Assembly (NCBI GenBank): GCA_031268215.1
Contig: JAIRXP010000118.1
Coordinates: forward strand, 1 to 34,999
Reading direction: 5' to 3'
Origin: Bifidobacteriaceae bacterium
GTDB lineage: Bacteria > Actinomycetota > Actinomycetes > Actinomycetales > WQXJ01
Length of the DNA stretch: 34,999 nucleotides
In this document: positions 25,801 to 33,921 of the stretch, piece by piece
Position numbering within the stretch: the first letter of the stretch is position 1
How the letters are laid out: each line of letters begins with the position of its first letter
Translations under genes and position numbers: made by a program
Notes under the pieces: model-generated
Seen by the model: only the letters and a program-made list of their open reading frames with translations
Database searches by the model: none
What the model was told of the DNA's origin: nothing

Positions 25801-28800
25801 GCTCCGGTGATCGTCAAGGCATTGGCCGGATCCCCGCTAGGTACGTGGACAGTGGCCACACGGCTGCCTGAAGCCTCAATCTGGTTGGCGCCCACCACTT
25901 CAAGAGTCAGCGCGGCGGCACCGGAAAGCTCAACCGCGGGCTGCCCCGACGGCCCGGTGATCACGGACCTATTCAGACGGACCCGAACCGGCTCGTCGGG
26001 AGCCGAACCGTCGCCCGCGGCCCTCAGTTGGCGAACACCATCGAGCGTGTTTAGCTCCAGCGAAACACCGCTATTCGGCAGTACGAGTCCGTTAATCCGT
26101 TCAAATTCGCCGCGAGCGCCACTGATCCGGTAACTAGCGGGGCCCGCCGCCGTCACAGACAGCTTCTCCGAGACGTCCGCATCAAGTGCCACCAAATTGA
26201 CGGGCGCCGCGAACTCCTTGATCGTGGCCCGGTACGGCTGACTGTAGGCCGTCCCGACGCTCAGGTCAGGATGGACCGTCGCTATGTATACGTATGCCTT
26301 ACCGGTATTAGGCAATCCGGAGATCCGGATCGAGTTCGCCGTGGCCGAGCCCATCTGGCCTACCCGCAATTTGCCAGTACCACCCAGGCCACCGGTCGCC
26401 GCCTCGGCCCACTGCCGGACTTGTGCGCCGTCTTCAGGAGCCATATCCCCGGGATTCACGGCGTACCAATAGGTGACTTCCGGATTATCCTCGTCGATGG
26501 CAGTGATGTCGCTGCCGAACCCGACCACGGCCGTATCCGCCGTTGGCCGCCAGGTCCTGCCAATGGTCAGGGTGGTAACCCTCATCTGGTAGACCTTGAC
26601 CAGAGCGGGAACCCCGTCCAGAGCGTATTCCGCTAAGGCGCCAGGAAGCGAAGTGATGTTGACATTGACCGTGCCCTGGTTCCATACATCCGAGACCGGC
26701 AAAGTCCAGGTCTTCTTGTCTGGAGAACTCCCCAGCCCAGCGGGGTAAGTAACAATGTGGGCGGTACCATCCGTAACCTGAATCATGTCAGCAGTGAGAC
26801 CTTCAACCGGCTGCGAGAAGGTGAACACCAGACGGGACGTAGTTACAGAACTCCCTTTGCCGTCCGCCTCCACAGTGACCCCCACTGCCTGCCGGCTCAA
26901 TACGTTGACCGCCAAGCTGGGACCCCATGCCCCAATGGTTCCGCTGGTGACGTTGGCGGAGAAGCCCTTCGCTCCGTTGATCTCAAGACCAGTGCGTTGG
27001 CCTGAAGGTACCCACAGCACAGCCGCCAGTTTGGCGGCCGTGCCGTCCTCCGCGGTAGCCGGGACGGCGGCCGGCAGGGGGAAAGAATCCGGGTCCGTGG
27101 AGGCGATGAACTCTCGCTGCTCGGCGGTGATGGTCTGTTGAGCGTAATCAAATGGCGGCTCTTGTAACTCCGCGCTGGTTAGGTCCGCTCCACCAACGAA
27201 GGCTGGAATGTATAGCGGGTAAACCTGATGGCCGGCTCCGTCTGTTGGGCTCTGGATGCCAGAAATGCCCTTGGTCCCGCCAACCTGGTAAACGCTGCCA
27301 CCGCTAATGGTTACGGTCTGTTTGACACCGCCAATCGCGTGGTAGCCCTCCACATTCACCTTGGCGGCCACGAAGCCGCCCTCAATAATGACCGAGCCGT
27401 GAATGTCGAATTGCGAGGTACTGCTGCCGCCGATCGCGCCTTTGGCTCCAGATGCGACAACGGTGGGCTGGCCGGTGATTCTGACACAGTCATCTAACGT
27501 GCCGCCGCTCTGCTCGTTGCCGCCAATCCCGGCGCCAACGCTGCTCCCCCGAGCCCACACCTTGGCCTGGCCGCTGATCGTGATGATGCCCATGGCGCGG
27601 TTGGCGCCACCGCCTATCCCATTGGCTCGCTCTCCGGCCAGCGCTGTCACCAGGGCGTTGTCCGTGATGGTGATGGCTCCGCCGGTGCTGGCCGCCGCGC
27701 CGCCTATCGCTGCGGCGCCGGCGGCGCCAGTGGCGTCTACCTTCGCCTGGCCGCCAATCGTAATGCTCTTGACCCCTTTGGAACCCGCGGAGTCGCCCGA
27801 GCCTATTCCGGGCCCGCCGCTGGTACCGGTAGCCAGCGGATCACCGCTGGCCGTGACTTCCGCGGTGCCGCCGATGCTGACTGTCCCGACGGGCCCTCTG
27901 TAACCGCCGCCAATCCCCGCTGAGCCGCCCGTGCCAGTTGCCCGGACAATGGCAGCGCCGGTGATTGAGATATTTCCTCCGCCGCCTTGAATGCCATCCG
28001 ATGCGCCTCCGGAGCTGGAACCGCCGCCGAGCCCGGCCCCACTCGAACCTCCCTTGACGTCAACCGTGGCCTTACCGTCAATCTTGATGGTCCCGCCGTT
28101 GCCGGCGTTGCTACCACCAATGCCAGCACCAGAACTCCCGCCGGTCGCGGTCACTTCCGCGGAATCAGTGATCCAGACGTTGCCGCCAGAAGCGCCTTGG
28201 CCAGCGCCGATCCCCGCCGCGGCGAACCCTCCGACCGCTGTCACACTGGCCGAGCCGCGCACCTCGATAGTTCCGCCTCCGGCCGCGACGCCGGCGCCGC
28301 CAATGCCGGCACCATAGATCCCGCCGGTGGCCTTCAACACGCCACGGCTGGATGAATAGATCGTAAGCTGGGCGTCCGCCGGAACCCCAAGGCCAGCCGC
28401 GTACGGGTCCCTCGCGACTGTCAGGGTGTTGCTGCCGTCCACCGTCAAGGCAACGCTTGTGCCTCCCGTCAGCCCCAAGGGCGCCGGGTCATCCCTGGCG
28501 CCAGCGGGGGTCTTCGGGGTGGCGCTGAAGCCATTCAGCCGCAAAGGAACGGTCACGCCTGATGCCGCGGAGGCATCGACCTGGTAATAGACGCCCGTGC
28601 CGGACACGGCCGAACCAAGTTCAACGGGCACGGTCGCGATTTCGAGATCCTGGCCATTCAGCCACTCCAGGACACCGGACAGGCCACTGAACTGGTAATG
28701 AGATCCACCGGCCACAACCGTCTGAGTAACAAGCCCGTCGATGGAACCGCTGGGCAGAGCGAACCAATCAGGGCTGTCCAAGTAGGCCGGGAAGATGAAC

Positions 28801-29354
28801 TTCTCAACGTCTTGCCAGTTCCCACTTGCGTCCCGCACGGTGGCATAAAGACTCAGCTCACTTGAAGCGGGCACCGAATAGTCGACTGTGCCGGGGAGGG
28901 TGTTCTCTCCCGCCTCAACTGTCATTGACAGGGCACCCGGGTCGCTGGCCAATGCCTCTGGGCTGTCCGGAGCGGCCCCACCGTAGCGGTAATAGGCGGT
29001 CCCGGCTGAAGCGGCGGTCAATTCGGCGCCCCCAAAGATCGACTTGAAGAACCGCTGGCCCGCGGCCGGATCATCCTGGCCGACCCGCGGAAGCTTCGCC
29101 GCCTCGACCCTGGTGGCCCAACGGGTGGCCTGAACAGGGGCGGGACCGGACACTGGTCCGGCCACGGCCGCTGGCTCCGCCGGAGCCGCCTGCGCCACTG
29201 GTGTGATCGCGACCGCGCTGGGTGGGTCCGCCACTGCCATCGCGGGGGCGGCCACGGCGATCGCGACCAGCACCGCCAAGACACGAACTCCCGCCCGCGC
29301 CGGCCGCTCTCCACGGCTCAATGGCTCAGTTTCCGATGTGCCGTTCCAAGTCAT
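19893..29354 (-). CDS. Giant LPxTG-anchored surface adhesin with Gly-rich repeats
   Basis: A 3153-residue secreted protein. Residues 1-45 carry a signal peptide with a hydrophobic core (VRVLAVLVAIAVAAPAMAVA). Three modules of Gly-rich repeats of the form AGIGGG...GGxIxIxGxAxVxAxGG lie at about residues 340-690, 1190-1310 and 1780-1960. They probably form beta-helix or beta-solenoid blades, each followed by a VYPLY motif and a globular region. Further on are beta-sandwich and Ig-like domains, an InlB B-repeat region (about 2640-2745 and 2890-2980) and a MucBP-like domain (about 2819-2889, VNYLVRHYTVAPGG). A Gly/Ala/Ser linker then leads to LPWTG (20010-20024), a membrane helix and a basic tail, a sortase signal. 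It would be linked to peptidoglycan and bind mucins or glycans. GAGGAG precedes the ATG. Confidence 0.93.
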   Translation of the reverse strand: MTWNGTSETEPLSRGERPARAGVRVLAVLVAIAVAAPAMAVADPPSAVAITPVAQAAPAEPAAVAGPVSGPAPVQATRWATRVEAAKLPRVGQDDPAAGQRFFKSIFGGAELTAASAGTAYYRYGGAAPDSPEALASDPGALSMTVEAGENTLPGTVDYSVPASSELSLYATVRDASGNWQDVEKFIFPAYLDSPDWFALPSGSIDGLVTQTVVAGGSHYQFSGLSGVLEWLNGQDLEIATVPVELGSAVSGTGVYYQVDASAASGVTVPLRLNGFSATPKTPAGARDDPAPLGLTGGTSVALTVDGSNTLTVARDPYAAGLGVPADAQLTIYSSSRGVLKATGGIYGAGIGGAGVAAGGGTIEVRGSASVTAVGGFAAAGIGAGQGASGGNVWITDSAEVTATGGSSGAGIGGSNAGNGGTIKIDGKATVDVKGGSSGAGLGGGSSSGGASDGIQGGGGNISITGAAIVRATGTGGSAGIGGGYRGPVGTVSIGGTAEVTASGDPLATGTSGGPGIGSGDSAGSKGVKSITIGGQAKVDATGAAGAAAIGGAAASTGGAITITDNALVTALAGERANGIGGGANRAMGIITISGQAKVWARGSSVGAGIGGNEQSGGTLDDCVRITGQPTVVASGAKGAIGGSSTSQFDIHGSVIIEGGFVAAKVNVEGYHAIGGVKQTVTISGGSVYQVGGTKGISGIQSPTDGAGHQVYPLYIPAFVGGADLTSAELQEPPFDYAQQTITAEQREFIASTDPDSFPLPAAVPATAEDGTAAKLAAVLWVPSGQRTGLEINGAKGFSANVTSGTIGAWGPSLAVNVLSRQAVGVTVEADGKGSSVTTSRLVFTFSQPVEGLTADMIQVTDGTAHIVTYPAGLGSSPDKKTWTLPVSDVWNQGTVNVNITSLPGALAEYALDGVPALVKVYQMRVTTLTIGRTWRPTADTAVVGFGSDITAIDEDNPEVTYWYAVNPGDMAPEDGAQVRQWAEAATGGLGGTGKLRVGQMGSATANSIRISGLPNTGKAYVYIATVHPDLSVGTAYSQPYRATIKEFAAPVNLVALDADVSEKLSVTAAGPASYRISGARGEFERINGLVLPNSGVSLELNTLDGVRQLRAAGDGSAPDEPVRVRLNRSVITGPSGQPAVELSGAAALTLEVVGANQIEASGSRVATVHVPSGDPANALTITGAGGTLGVTMDSLEQSTGIGGNYGEGAGQITVGGDVRLTVSGAICPAIGGGCGGPAGNIRFEDQAFVKVTNSARNATIGSGGNGSGWTNQVTIAGGATVQADGNIGGTGAAVSIESGFTVARSVKADTVVISGGSVYTAVPTDVQAPEDAEGKALYPLYVPAVLADGRSLTDLDVGGSGLPYVQHTVTAAQKAWLGTAFPAPAGFPAKLTDAAQLAAVLWVPDPGTPGFAGGIKLGKGPGFAGAAAGAARIRPVVAEWSEDLESNVVAVPVTIGSLEPGGESGTATSGTITMSLDPRVEGLTAGQVIVIPGTGRATVTAVASTDSGKTYSLTLGDEVVEGLISLGFATHSYVAEPEDVELYRDEEVTLSGGPGVRYFTSIGGNVALTSNWAGAYHIQFGGERPATAQDLAASAGATGALAQGTTTINAGVVTYDYPANQPIPVYAAIEAANGVWSDVVETYIPAYSGDTNWFALPAGTASDAVTATAQDQDNYRLTGLTGDLSWLNGRDLDFGKTGLELNSSFSGQRSFIADGAKLSEGGTFAVRLNGAALTGVTQPFALVNGANLRLTVDGSNTLIADGAAPGGIPTGLTAGPGTHLEITSATGGAVTARGHWKPAGGTGSGPGIGSQTGAGAITIGGNVVIEAAALAGTSCAGIGGGRSTGVPGAAMGGPIVIGGQARVYAIGSVGGSGIGGSGRGDQIVVGAVNSIVITDDALVVAKGGEVAAGIGGGTLAGEGVGSVTISGGTVLARPGASNIPAIGALTSGSVTISGGNVYASGTEVGVAAPVDEESQAVYPLYAQSAFGSLDLLAAELASEDWTGVLKTLTPSAREQLDAWGVGSYWDADLAGVAWVPADLAKGQMYGGFTADGQPVEDSGHPARAFVTPQFRTFASAKATDLNILTDGLNPMDAMADGAKNTVTTKTITFTLDQAATILDSMVSLEPLGEFDAIKDGALALVDGSDGLEYRLAVTGDWPEGGVLRVTFTQPSGGDDPAVAPLVHDVVLHRDATAPELSNPAGERLSKAAATVTVDATEDGDLFYLVVPAGQPAPSQDQIKAGVKQDMTAGENTIVLEDLTEMGEYRVYMLAQDEAGHWTESATEAQIARVYPFSVSMATGSAANGAIAYPGTLKTEYPAGEQIPLEVTPNQGYGIGQWDDGQAGGQFTDRYAKNTVYTMPAAQAHVEVTLGVRVEFVEAVALDGSPDTATTTQVELTFSRDFEDELDVSEIDLPDGLTVTAVERTAEGVYEITIAGVSAEGEVAVGVKVPGAAIAPPSRDVLVHYDSTPPVLVAGDGVRDEFNAGSAPFEVSEPGVYYYAVVLRGAEPPTVQEVIAGGRTAAMDAGDNEIILDGADLNSSAGRVVYVVGRDQAGNTSAAPVAVSLGAYPRVTVVAGSGGSALADAARYAEGSEASLTATAFAGYRFVAWTVESGGSQALLDDSGAASTTLAVGEEDLTVKATFAKADLLVQFDLGVPSEARDEVSDWSASGQARIGEKVTAPTDAPELADFRFVGWYTEAQELDQADPSEAWDFGSGTVSAEMIAGGGTVTFYGAWASVYSDISYQLHDTTEAPATPSALGPDRVEIGSKLVDAASYTEALSRPGFVFGGWYLDANYTKPVNDSTLAQGPAATLHAQWLVPGQVNYLVRHYTVAPGGTKTLADTESYQGRIGDESVIAEPKEFPGYQFDPASSVTQGTVVAGLELKLYYDAIPVAVVFNPAGGTPTAFTVASHYGELVSAPAQEPVRGGFAFLGWGSSAVRGWDFTADRLTAANGVISGVTGGGTALGRLELTARWAAAPTVSGAKVTVGLAGQAVLNSGVKADSANGAWITSTKVLAAGEWAGQAVITADLDGGVLFDAASLPAGVYAFAVEYTDSNELTARAEFVVTVTAKVVGPVPAPDGGGAGGAGGSGGAGSGSGAGSGAGHRGNLPWTGALTGAILVPAIGFVLGGLALLLLAGAARSRRRSATGPN

Positions 29355-29712
29355 ATGTCTTTCGCTCCTCGTGCCTCCGCAGGGCCCGTTTGGCTGTCCT
29401 ACGCCGGGTTGTTCGCCGTCTTACCTGCCCAAGCTCAGGCAGGCGCGGCCACCAGGGACCGCATTGTGATACGTAACGCCAGTACCGCGCGTCGTATTCC
29501 CAAGCTAAGCGGGCTTCCAGCCGCATGCGACGCGGCATCAGCGAAACCGCAACCGGCCGTGCCTAATCTGGGCTGTGGGTCGAATGCGCCATCGCCGCGT
29601 TGGCGACAGGCCCCAACCGGGGTGGACCGGCCCTTGGGCCGGGGCATGTTAGCCTCTACGGAGCAACGCCCCGCTGAAGCCGTTCCCTACCGGAGAGGAC
29701 ACGTCCAAGCAA
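29355..29712. other. Divergent intergenic region, adhesin and lipoprotein
   Basis: There is no gene in these 358 bases. Plus- and minus-strand frames found here are chance overlaps with the adhesin start and control region. It should hold promoters for both the adhesin and the lipoprotein. The adhesin ribosome binding site lies at about 29365-29370; a clear -35/-10 pair was not seen on either strand. Confidence 0.5.
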
Positions 29713-30858
29713 ATGAGGCGTTTCTTGCCGCCCCGCACCCACGCTCCAACCGCCGCTGCGGTCGCGGTCGTTTGGGCCATGATTCTGCTGGCCGGTTGCG
29801 GGTCCAGGGGCGATGCGGGCCCAACCGCGAGCACCCCGCCGTCGGCCGAATCGCCGGCGACACTCAAGGCCGCTCCACCTGAGGTCACTGCTCCGGCCAA
29901 GGAACCGTGCCGGGAGCCACATCCAGCAGCGGGAAGCGCCACCACTCCCCTGACCAACGGCGGCGGCTGGCTGGAGCTTCCCACCTATGACGGCTCCGGC
30001 CAGTTGACCCACATGAATGTCCAGTTCAAGGCCGAAGGCAGATTTGGACACCGCTACTGGATGACGATGACGCCGTACCCCTTCGGCGAAGACTCAAAGG
30101 AGAATCCGTCCATCCTGGCCTCAGACAACGGCCTGGATTGGATCACGCCGCCAGGACTCACCAACCCGGTCTCCGGGGTGCCCAGCGACGTTGACGCGGG
30201 AGGTCACTATTCAGACGGCTACCTACTGCCCCGGCCCAATGGATTCGAGTTGTGGTTCCGGGCTAACCCCGCCAAACCGAAGGGCCACCGCCCGGACAAT
30301 TCAACCAACATCATCTACCGCATGACTTCTCCGGACGGGATTAGCTGGTCTGACAAGACTGTCGTCTTTAACGGCGGCGGGCCTAGCTACATGAGCCCGT
30401 CATTGCTCGCGGACGGCCCCTCTTACCGCTTGTGGTACACCAATTACGGTGGCCACATGGTCCATACCCGGAGCCACGACCTCGCCGAATGGGCCGCCCC
30501 GGAAGACGTGGACGTCGCGCTAGGCGACGGCTACATTCCCTGGCATCAAGAGGTCATCCAAACCGAAGAGGGCTTCGAGGCGCTGATTTTGGGATCCAAG
30601 AAGACCGAAGACCGGCCCAAGTTCGCCCTCTATCACGCCCGATCCGCGGATGGCCTGCGGTTTGGCCAGGCTTCCATGATCGATCCCGTCAAAGTTGACC
30701 CGCGCTTGGATGGCTACCAGTTCTACAAGAGTTCCCTGGTCAAGAGTTGCGGCTCCTACCAGCTATATCTCTCGGTCATCTCGCCCAAGAGGGCCTTTAA
30801 CGCCTTCTACAAGCAGGTCAAAGCCGAAGACTTGGCCAGCCTCTTCGCGGGCCCGTAG
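29713..30858 (+). CDS. Lipoprotein with glycoside-hydrolase-like beta-propeller
   Basis: This 381-residue protein has a signal peptide and lipobox LLAGC with the lipidated Cys near residue 29, then a Pro/Ala-rich linker. The rest alternates short repeats with Trp and Asp (YWMTMTPYPF, NPSILASDNGLDWITPPGL, YRMTSPDGISWSDKT, SPSLLADGPSYRLWYTN, YHARSADGLRFG). This blade spacing fits a GH43/GH32-like five-bladed beta-propeller that binds or cuts arabinan, xylan or similar glycans. Catalytic acids were not pinned down. It is divergent from the giant adhesin, so both could serve surface glycan interaction. The nearest ribosome-binding-like sequence (GGAGAGGA) is about 13 bases upstream, so the start is somewhat uncertain. 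Confidence 0.75.
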   Translation: MRRFLPPRTHAPTAAAVAVVWAMILLAGCGSRGDAGPTASTPPSAESPATLKAAPPEVTAPAKEPCREPHPAAGSATTPLTNGGGWLELPTYDGSGQLTHMNVQFKAEGRFGHRYWMTMTPYPFGEDSKENPSILASDNGLDWITPPGLTNPVSGVPSDVDAGGHYSDGYLLPRPNGFELWFRANPAKPKGHRPDNSTNIIYRMTSPDGISWSDKTVVFNGGGPSYMSPSLLADGPSYRLWYTNYGGHMVHTRSHDLAEWAAPEDVDVALGDGYIPWHQEVIQTEEGFEALILGSKKTEDRPKFALYHARSADGLRFGQASMIDPVKVDPRLDGYQFYKSSLVKSCGSYQLYLSVISPKRAFNAFYKQVKAEDLASLFAGP

Positions 30859-31037
30859 GCGACGCGCCACTGGCCACGGGCCGCGGCGGTAGCCGTAAAT
30901 AAGCTGAAATGGGCTCGCTCGCGGGTGGCCCGCCATAAGGCTCCTACCTAGGCACACACGCACAACGCTGCCAGACAGCCGGCACCCGGGCGTCCTTGAT
31001 TCCAAGACCACCCATGAGAAAGAGCCCAGCGCTGCCC

Positions 31038-31043
31038 TACACT
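31038..31043 (+). promoter_or_regulatory. Possible -10 box, leaderless small gene
   Basis: TACACT lies 6 bases before the ATG at 31050, with no Shine-Dalgarno sequence. This spacing fits transcription starting at the start codon. A -35 box at the standard distance is not evident. Confidence 0.3.
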
Positions 31044-31049
31044 GTTTCA

Positions 31050-31295
31050 ATGATCAGTCAAGAGTTGCTAGATGCCCTTGACAAGCTAGGCGCCAACGAG
31101 AAACGCGAAGTGATCATGTACTTGCAGACAGGCTCCCGCCACTGGGTTGAATCACTCAGTCTGACAGAACTCAGTGACATTGTGGAGCGGATCGAGGCGT
31201 TGTTCGTGGAGCCAAACGCGCCCCACTCTAAGAGCAAGTCCAAGAGCCAGCAGGTCTCTATACAGGAACTACGCAGGCTGATCCACGGTAGCTGA
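31050..31295 (+). CDS. Small hypothetical protein
   Basis: This 81-residue protein has an N-terminal helix (MISQELLDALDKLGANEKREVIMYL), a second helix (SLTELSDIVERIEALF) and a Lys/Ser-rich linker (HSKSKSKSQQ) before a short C-terminal helix. The two acidic helices and the basic linker could be a small DNA-binding or antitoxin-like protein, but no family is recognised. The start is uncertain: an in-frame ATG at 31014 also exists. The gene converges on the GH13 gene, whose stop lies 20 bases away. Confidence 0.5.
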   Translation: MISQELLDALDKLGANEKREVIMYLQTGSRHWVESLSLTELSDIVERIEALFVEPNAPHSKSKSKSQQVSIQELRRLIHGS

Positions 31296-31315
31296 GCCGC
31301 GCGGTTGCCGAGCGG

Positions 31316-33052
31316 CTACCGCACTACCCAGGCCGCCGCACCCGGTGGCAACAGCCGCTCACCGTACCCCAAACCGCCGCCTTCCACGCCATCTCGGGCG
31401 CCACCTTCCGCGGCGCTCCCCGGCCGCGCCGTTGACACCACCAAGGTGCCCGGCACCAGCTCCAGCCCCGCCACCGCCGAAAAGTTGACCAAGCAGTGCC
31501 ATGGCCCTCGGGCGAAATGCAAGCAGCCATCCGGTGCGTCCAGCCAGACCAGGCCGGTGGCGTCACCGGCGCCGGCGACTGCTCGGACATCAGCGCGGCT
31601 AACCAAGGCCCGGCGGGCCGCCAGCGCCCGTCGGTACAGGTTTAAGGGCGAGTCTGGTTCAGCCGCCTCCGTCGCCACCGCGTACCGTCCAAACCACGAC
31701 GGCTGCGGCAAGTGCGCCGGCCCGGAACCAAACCCGAAGCTGGGACCGGAGCCGCTCCACGGCAACGGAACACGGGCGCCGTCGCGCCCAACGTCGTAAC
31801 CGCTGGCGCGACGGAAGGTCGGATCTTGGCGGGCGGAATCGGGAAGGTCAGTGACTTCACGCAAGCCCAGCTCCTCACCCTGGTAGAGGTAGACCGAACC
31901 AGGCAAAGCCATGATGGTCAAAGTGGCGGCTAGGGCCCGTTCCAGACCCAGCTCCTGATCCTCCAGGGGTTCCGCACCCCGGCGCAGCAGCCAGCGCCGC
32001 CCCTGAGCACGTCGCTGTTCAGAGCCCACAACTTCTGGCAGTCCATAGCGCGATGCGTGCCGGATCACATCGTGATTGGACAGCACCCAGGTGGAAGACG
32101 AGCCGGCCTCGGCGGCCAATTCCAAGTTGGCCTGAATGACTTGACGGAACTGCGCCGCGTCAAAGCCGGCTAGCAGCAAATCAAAATTGAAGGCCTGGCC
32201 CAGACCGTCTGGGGTAGCGTAACGAGCCCGGCGGGAGGGATCATCGACCCACACCTCGCCCACGGCCGCACGCGGCGGGTCGTAGGAGTTGAATACCTGG
32301 CGCCACTCGGCGTAGATGGCGTGGACCTCATCGCGGTCGTAGAACGGATGATCCGGGCCGGCCGGAACCTGGGCCACAGTCTCCGCGTCCGGCAACGGGT
32401 CAGCGGAGAAGTCTTTGGCCAGCGAATTGGCCACATCCACCCGGAAACCATCCACTCCGCGGTCAGCCCAGAAGCGCAAGGTCCGCAGGAACTCGGCCCG
32501 CACCTCAGGATTGGCCCAGTTCCAGTCTGGCTGGGCGGGGTCGAAGAGGTGGAAATAGAACTGGCCGTCGCCCACGGGTTCCCAGGCCGGGCCGCCAAAG
32601 GTGGCCTGCCAGTTAGATGGCGGCTGGGACCGGTCCGGGCCCAGTCCGTCGCGGAAAATGTAGCGAGCCCGCTCCGGCGAACGGACTGGCGCCGCGAGCG
32701 CCTCCTGGAACCAGCGGTGGCCAGAGCCCGAATGGTTGGGCACTATATCCACAATCACGCGGATTCCCGCGTCATGCAGCGCGGCGACCATCACGGCGAA
32801 TTCCTCCAGGGTGCCGATCCTTGGGTCAACGTCGCGGTAATCGTCAACGTCATAGCCGCCATCCGCCAGGGCGGAAGGATAGAACGGCGAGAGCCAAACC
32901 GCATCCACCCCCAGCGCCTTGAGGTAGGGCACACGGGAGGTGATGCCTGGCAGATCGCCAATTCCATCGCCGTTCGAATCGGCGAAAGAGCGGGGGTAGA
33001 TCTGGTACACGGCGGCGTCTCGCCACCAATCGGGATTGGGCTCAAGTGCCAC
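31316..33052 (-). CDS. GH13 alpha-glucosidase
   Basis: This 578-residue protein is a clear alpha-amylase-superfamily enzyme, close to AglA-like alpha-glucosidases. Conserved regions are present: DIVPNH (102-107), GFRVDVAN with nucleophile Asp206, AVGEVWV with acid/base Glu266, and SNHD with Asp328. A C-terminal beta domain ends the chain. It should release glucose from maltose or other alpha-glucosides in the cytoplasm, because no signal peptide is seen. The GTG at 33052 is preferred over in-frame starts upstream: AAGGA lies 8 bases before it and the normal N-terminus (NPDWWRDAAVYQIYPRSF) begins directly. Upstream is a palindrome that may be an operator. Confidence 0.93.
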   Translation of the reverse strand: MALEPNPDWWRDAAVYQIYPRSFADSNGDGIGDLPGITSRVPYLKALGVDAVWLSPFYPSALADGGYDVDDYRDVDPRIGTLEEFAVMVAALHDAGIRVIVDIVPNHSGSGHRWFQEALAAPVRSPERARYIFRDGLGPDRSQPPSNWQATFGGPAWEPVGDGQFYFHLFDPAQPDWNWANPEVRAEFLRTLRFWADRGVDGFRVDVANSLAKDFSADPLPDAETVAQVPAGPDHPFYDRDEVHAIYAEWRQVFNSYDPPRAAVGEVWVDDPSRRARYATPDGLGQAFNFDLLLAGFDAAQFRQVIQANLELAAEAGSSSTWVLSNHDVIRHASRYGLPEVVGSEQRRAQGRRWLLRRGAEPLEDQELGLERALAATLTIMALPGSVYLYQGEELGLREVTDLPDSARQDPTFRRASGYDVGRDGARVPLPWSGSGPSFGFGSGPAHLPQPSWFGRYAVATEAAEPDSPLNLYRRALAARRALVSRADVRAVAGAGDATGLVWLDAPDGCLHFARGPWHCLVNFSAVAGLELVPGTLVVSTARPGSAAEGGARDGVEGGGLGYGERLLPPGAAAWVVR

Positions 33053-33266
33053 GGCAGGGGTCCTTCGGTCTAGTGCTGCCAAGGGTGTGGCGAGTGTGGT
33101 CGCCACGCCCAGCCGATTTCCCGCCCGGTCACCGCCGGCCAAAAATGTCAGCTCACCGAACTTTAGACGATCCCCGGCGCATCTTGGCGTTACCTTGGCC
33201 CGGAGCCCAACAGGAAGTCGCGACGGACCTGCGGCGGGGCCCCGCAACTTGACATTCGTTTACAGT

Positions 33267-33280
33267 AGGCTCACGAGCCT
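33267..33280. promoter_or_regulatory. Operator-like palindrome upstream of the alpha-glucosidase gene
   Basis: AGGCTC and GAGCCT arms with a 2-base centre lie about 215 bases upstream of the GH13 start, next to TTGACA (33249-33254). Sugar genes are usually controlled by local repressors, so this might be a binding site, but no repressor gene is in the window. Confidence 0.3.
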
Positions 33281-33302
33281 TTGACCATTTACGAACAATC
33301 AG

Positions 33303-33627
33303 TGCGTGGATTCGCTTACCGACCGCACGCCCCTGGCCGCCGCCCAAGTAATTGGCAATCGGCCGCCGCCTTGGTGATGGGAATTGGCATGGGCCGGTTC
33401 GGTGGTCACCTGGAGCGTTCTGAGATGCGTCACCGGGGTTGGCCTCCGCAGCCATCTTCATGACCGGTGCCGCCAGCCTGTTGGCCCACCTCTATGGCCA
33501 GCGGGCGCACCTGGCGGGCTGGGGTTATACCGGCGTCGGGGGCGCAATAGCCGCTGCCGTCCTGGCCGCGCTGGCCGGGACGGTCCGCTGGACCATGCGC
33601 TTAGAGCTGCCCGATGCCGCCGTCTAG
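33303..33627 (+). pseudogene. Degraded MFS transporter (YbfB/YjiJ-like)
   Basis: Pieces of a YbfB-type major facilitator are spread over shifting frames. AALVMGIGMGRFGG in the first frame resembles the family's GxGIGRFAYTPLLP start. VVTWSVLRCVTGVGL in another frame continues as LASAAIFMTGAASLLAHLYGQ, GWGYTGVGGAIAAAVL in a third, matching the RLLTGVASA...GWGYTGVG region. The step near 33435-33442 is a frameshift, and the middle of the protein is missing. A later open stretch (33680-33790, FMDAVALTMAAATLVASLG) may be more of it. The gene is certainly not intact; the family call is moderately firm. Confidence 0.5.
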
Positions 33628-33921
33628 TTTCCAGCCCAGCGTCCAGCCCTGGCCCGTCCCACGTTCGCGGGCCACCTTCATGGACGCGGTCGCGCTGACC
33701 ATGGCGGCCGCCACCTTAGTTGCCAGCCTGGGACGCCGCCGCGGAATCCGCCCAGTCCCGGCCTCGTTTCCTCCGGCGCAGATCAGCTAAGTGTTGAGCA
33801 GCCCTGGATCGATGGGTATTCCGTTACGGTCCCAGAAGCGCAATAATCCGCCAACCAACTGCCTGCCAGTAGTCTGACCTGGGGGCAGAGATTGAACGAA
33901 GGGAGGACGGGTGCGCAGGCT

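Noticed and set aside
33249..33263. Possible LacI-family operator (TGTAAACG-like) upstream of the GH13 gene
   Set aside because: The two halves are not symmetrical around CG, and no repressor gene is nearby.
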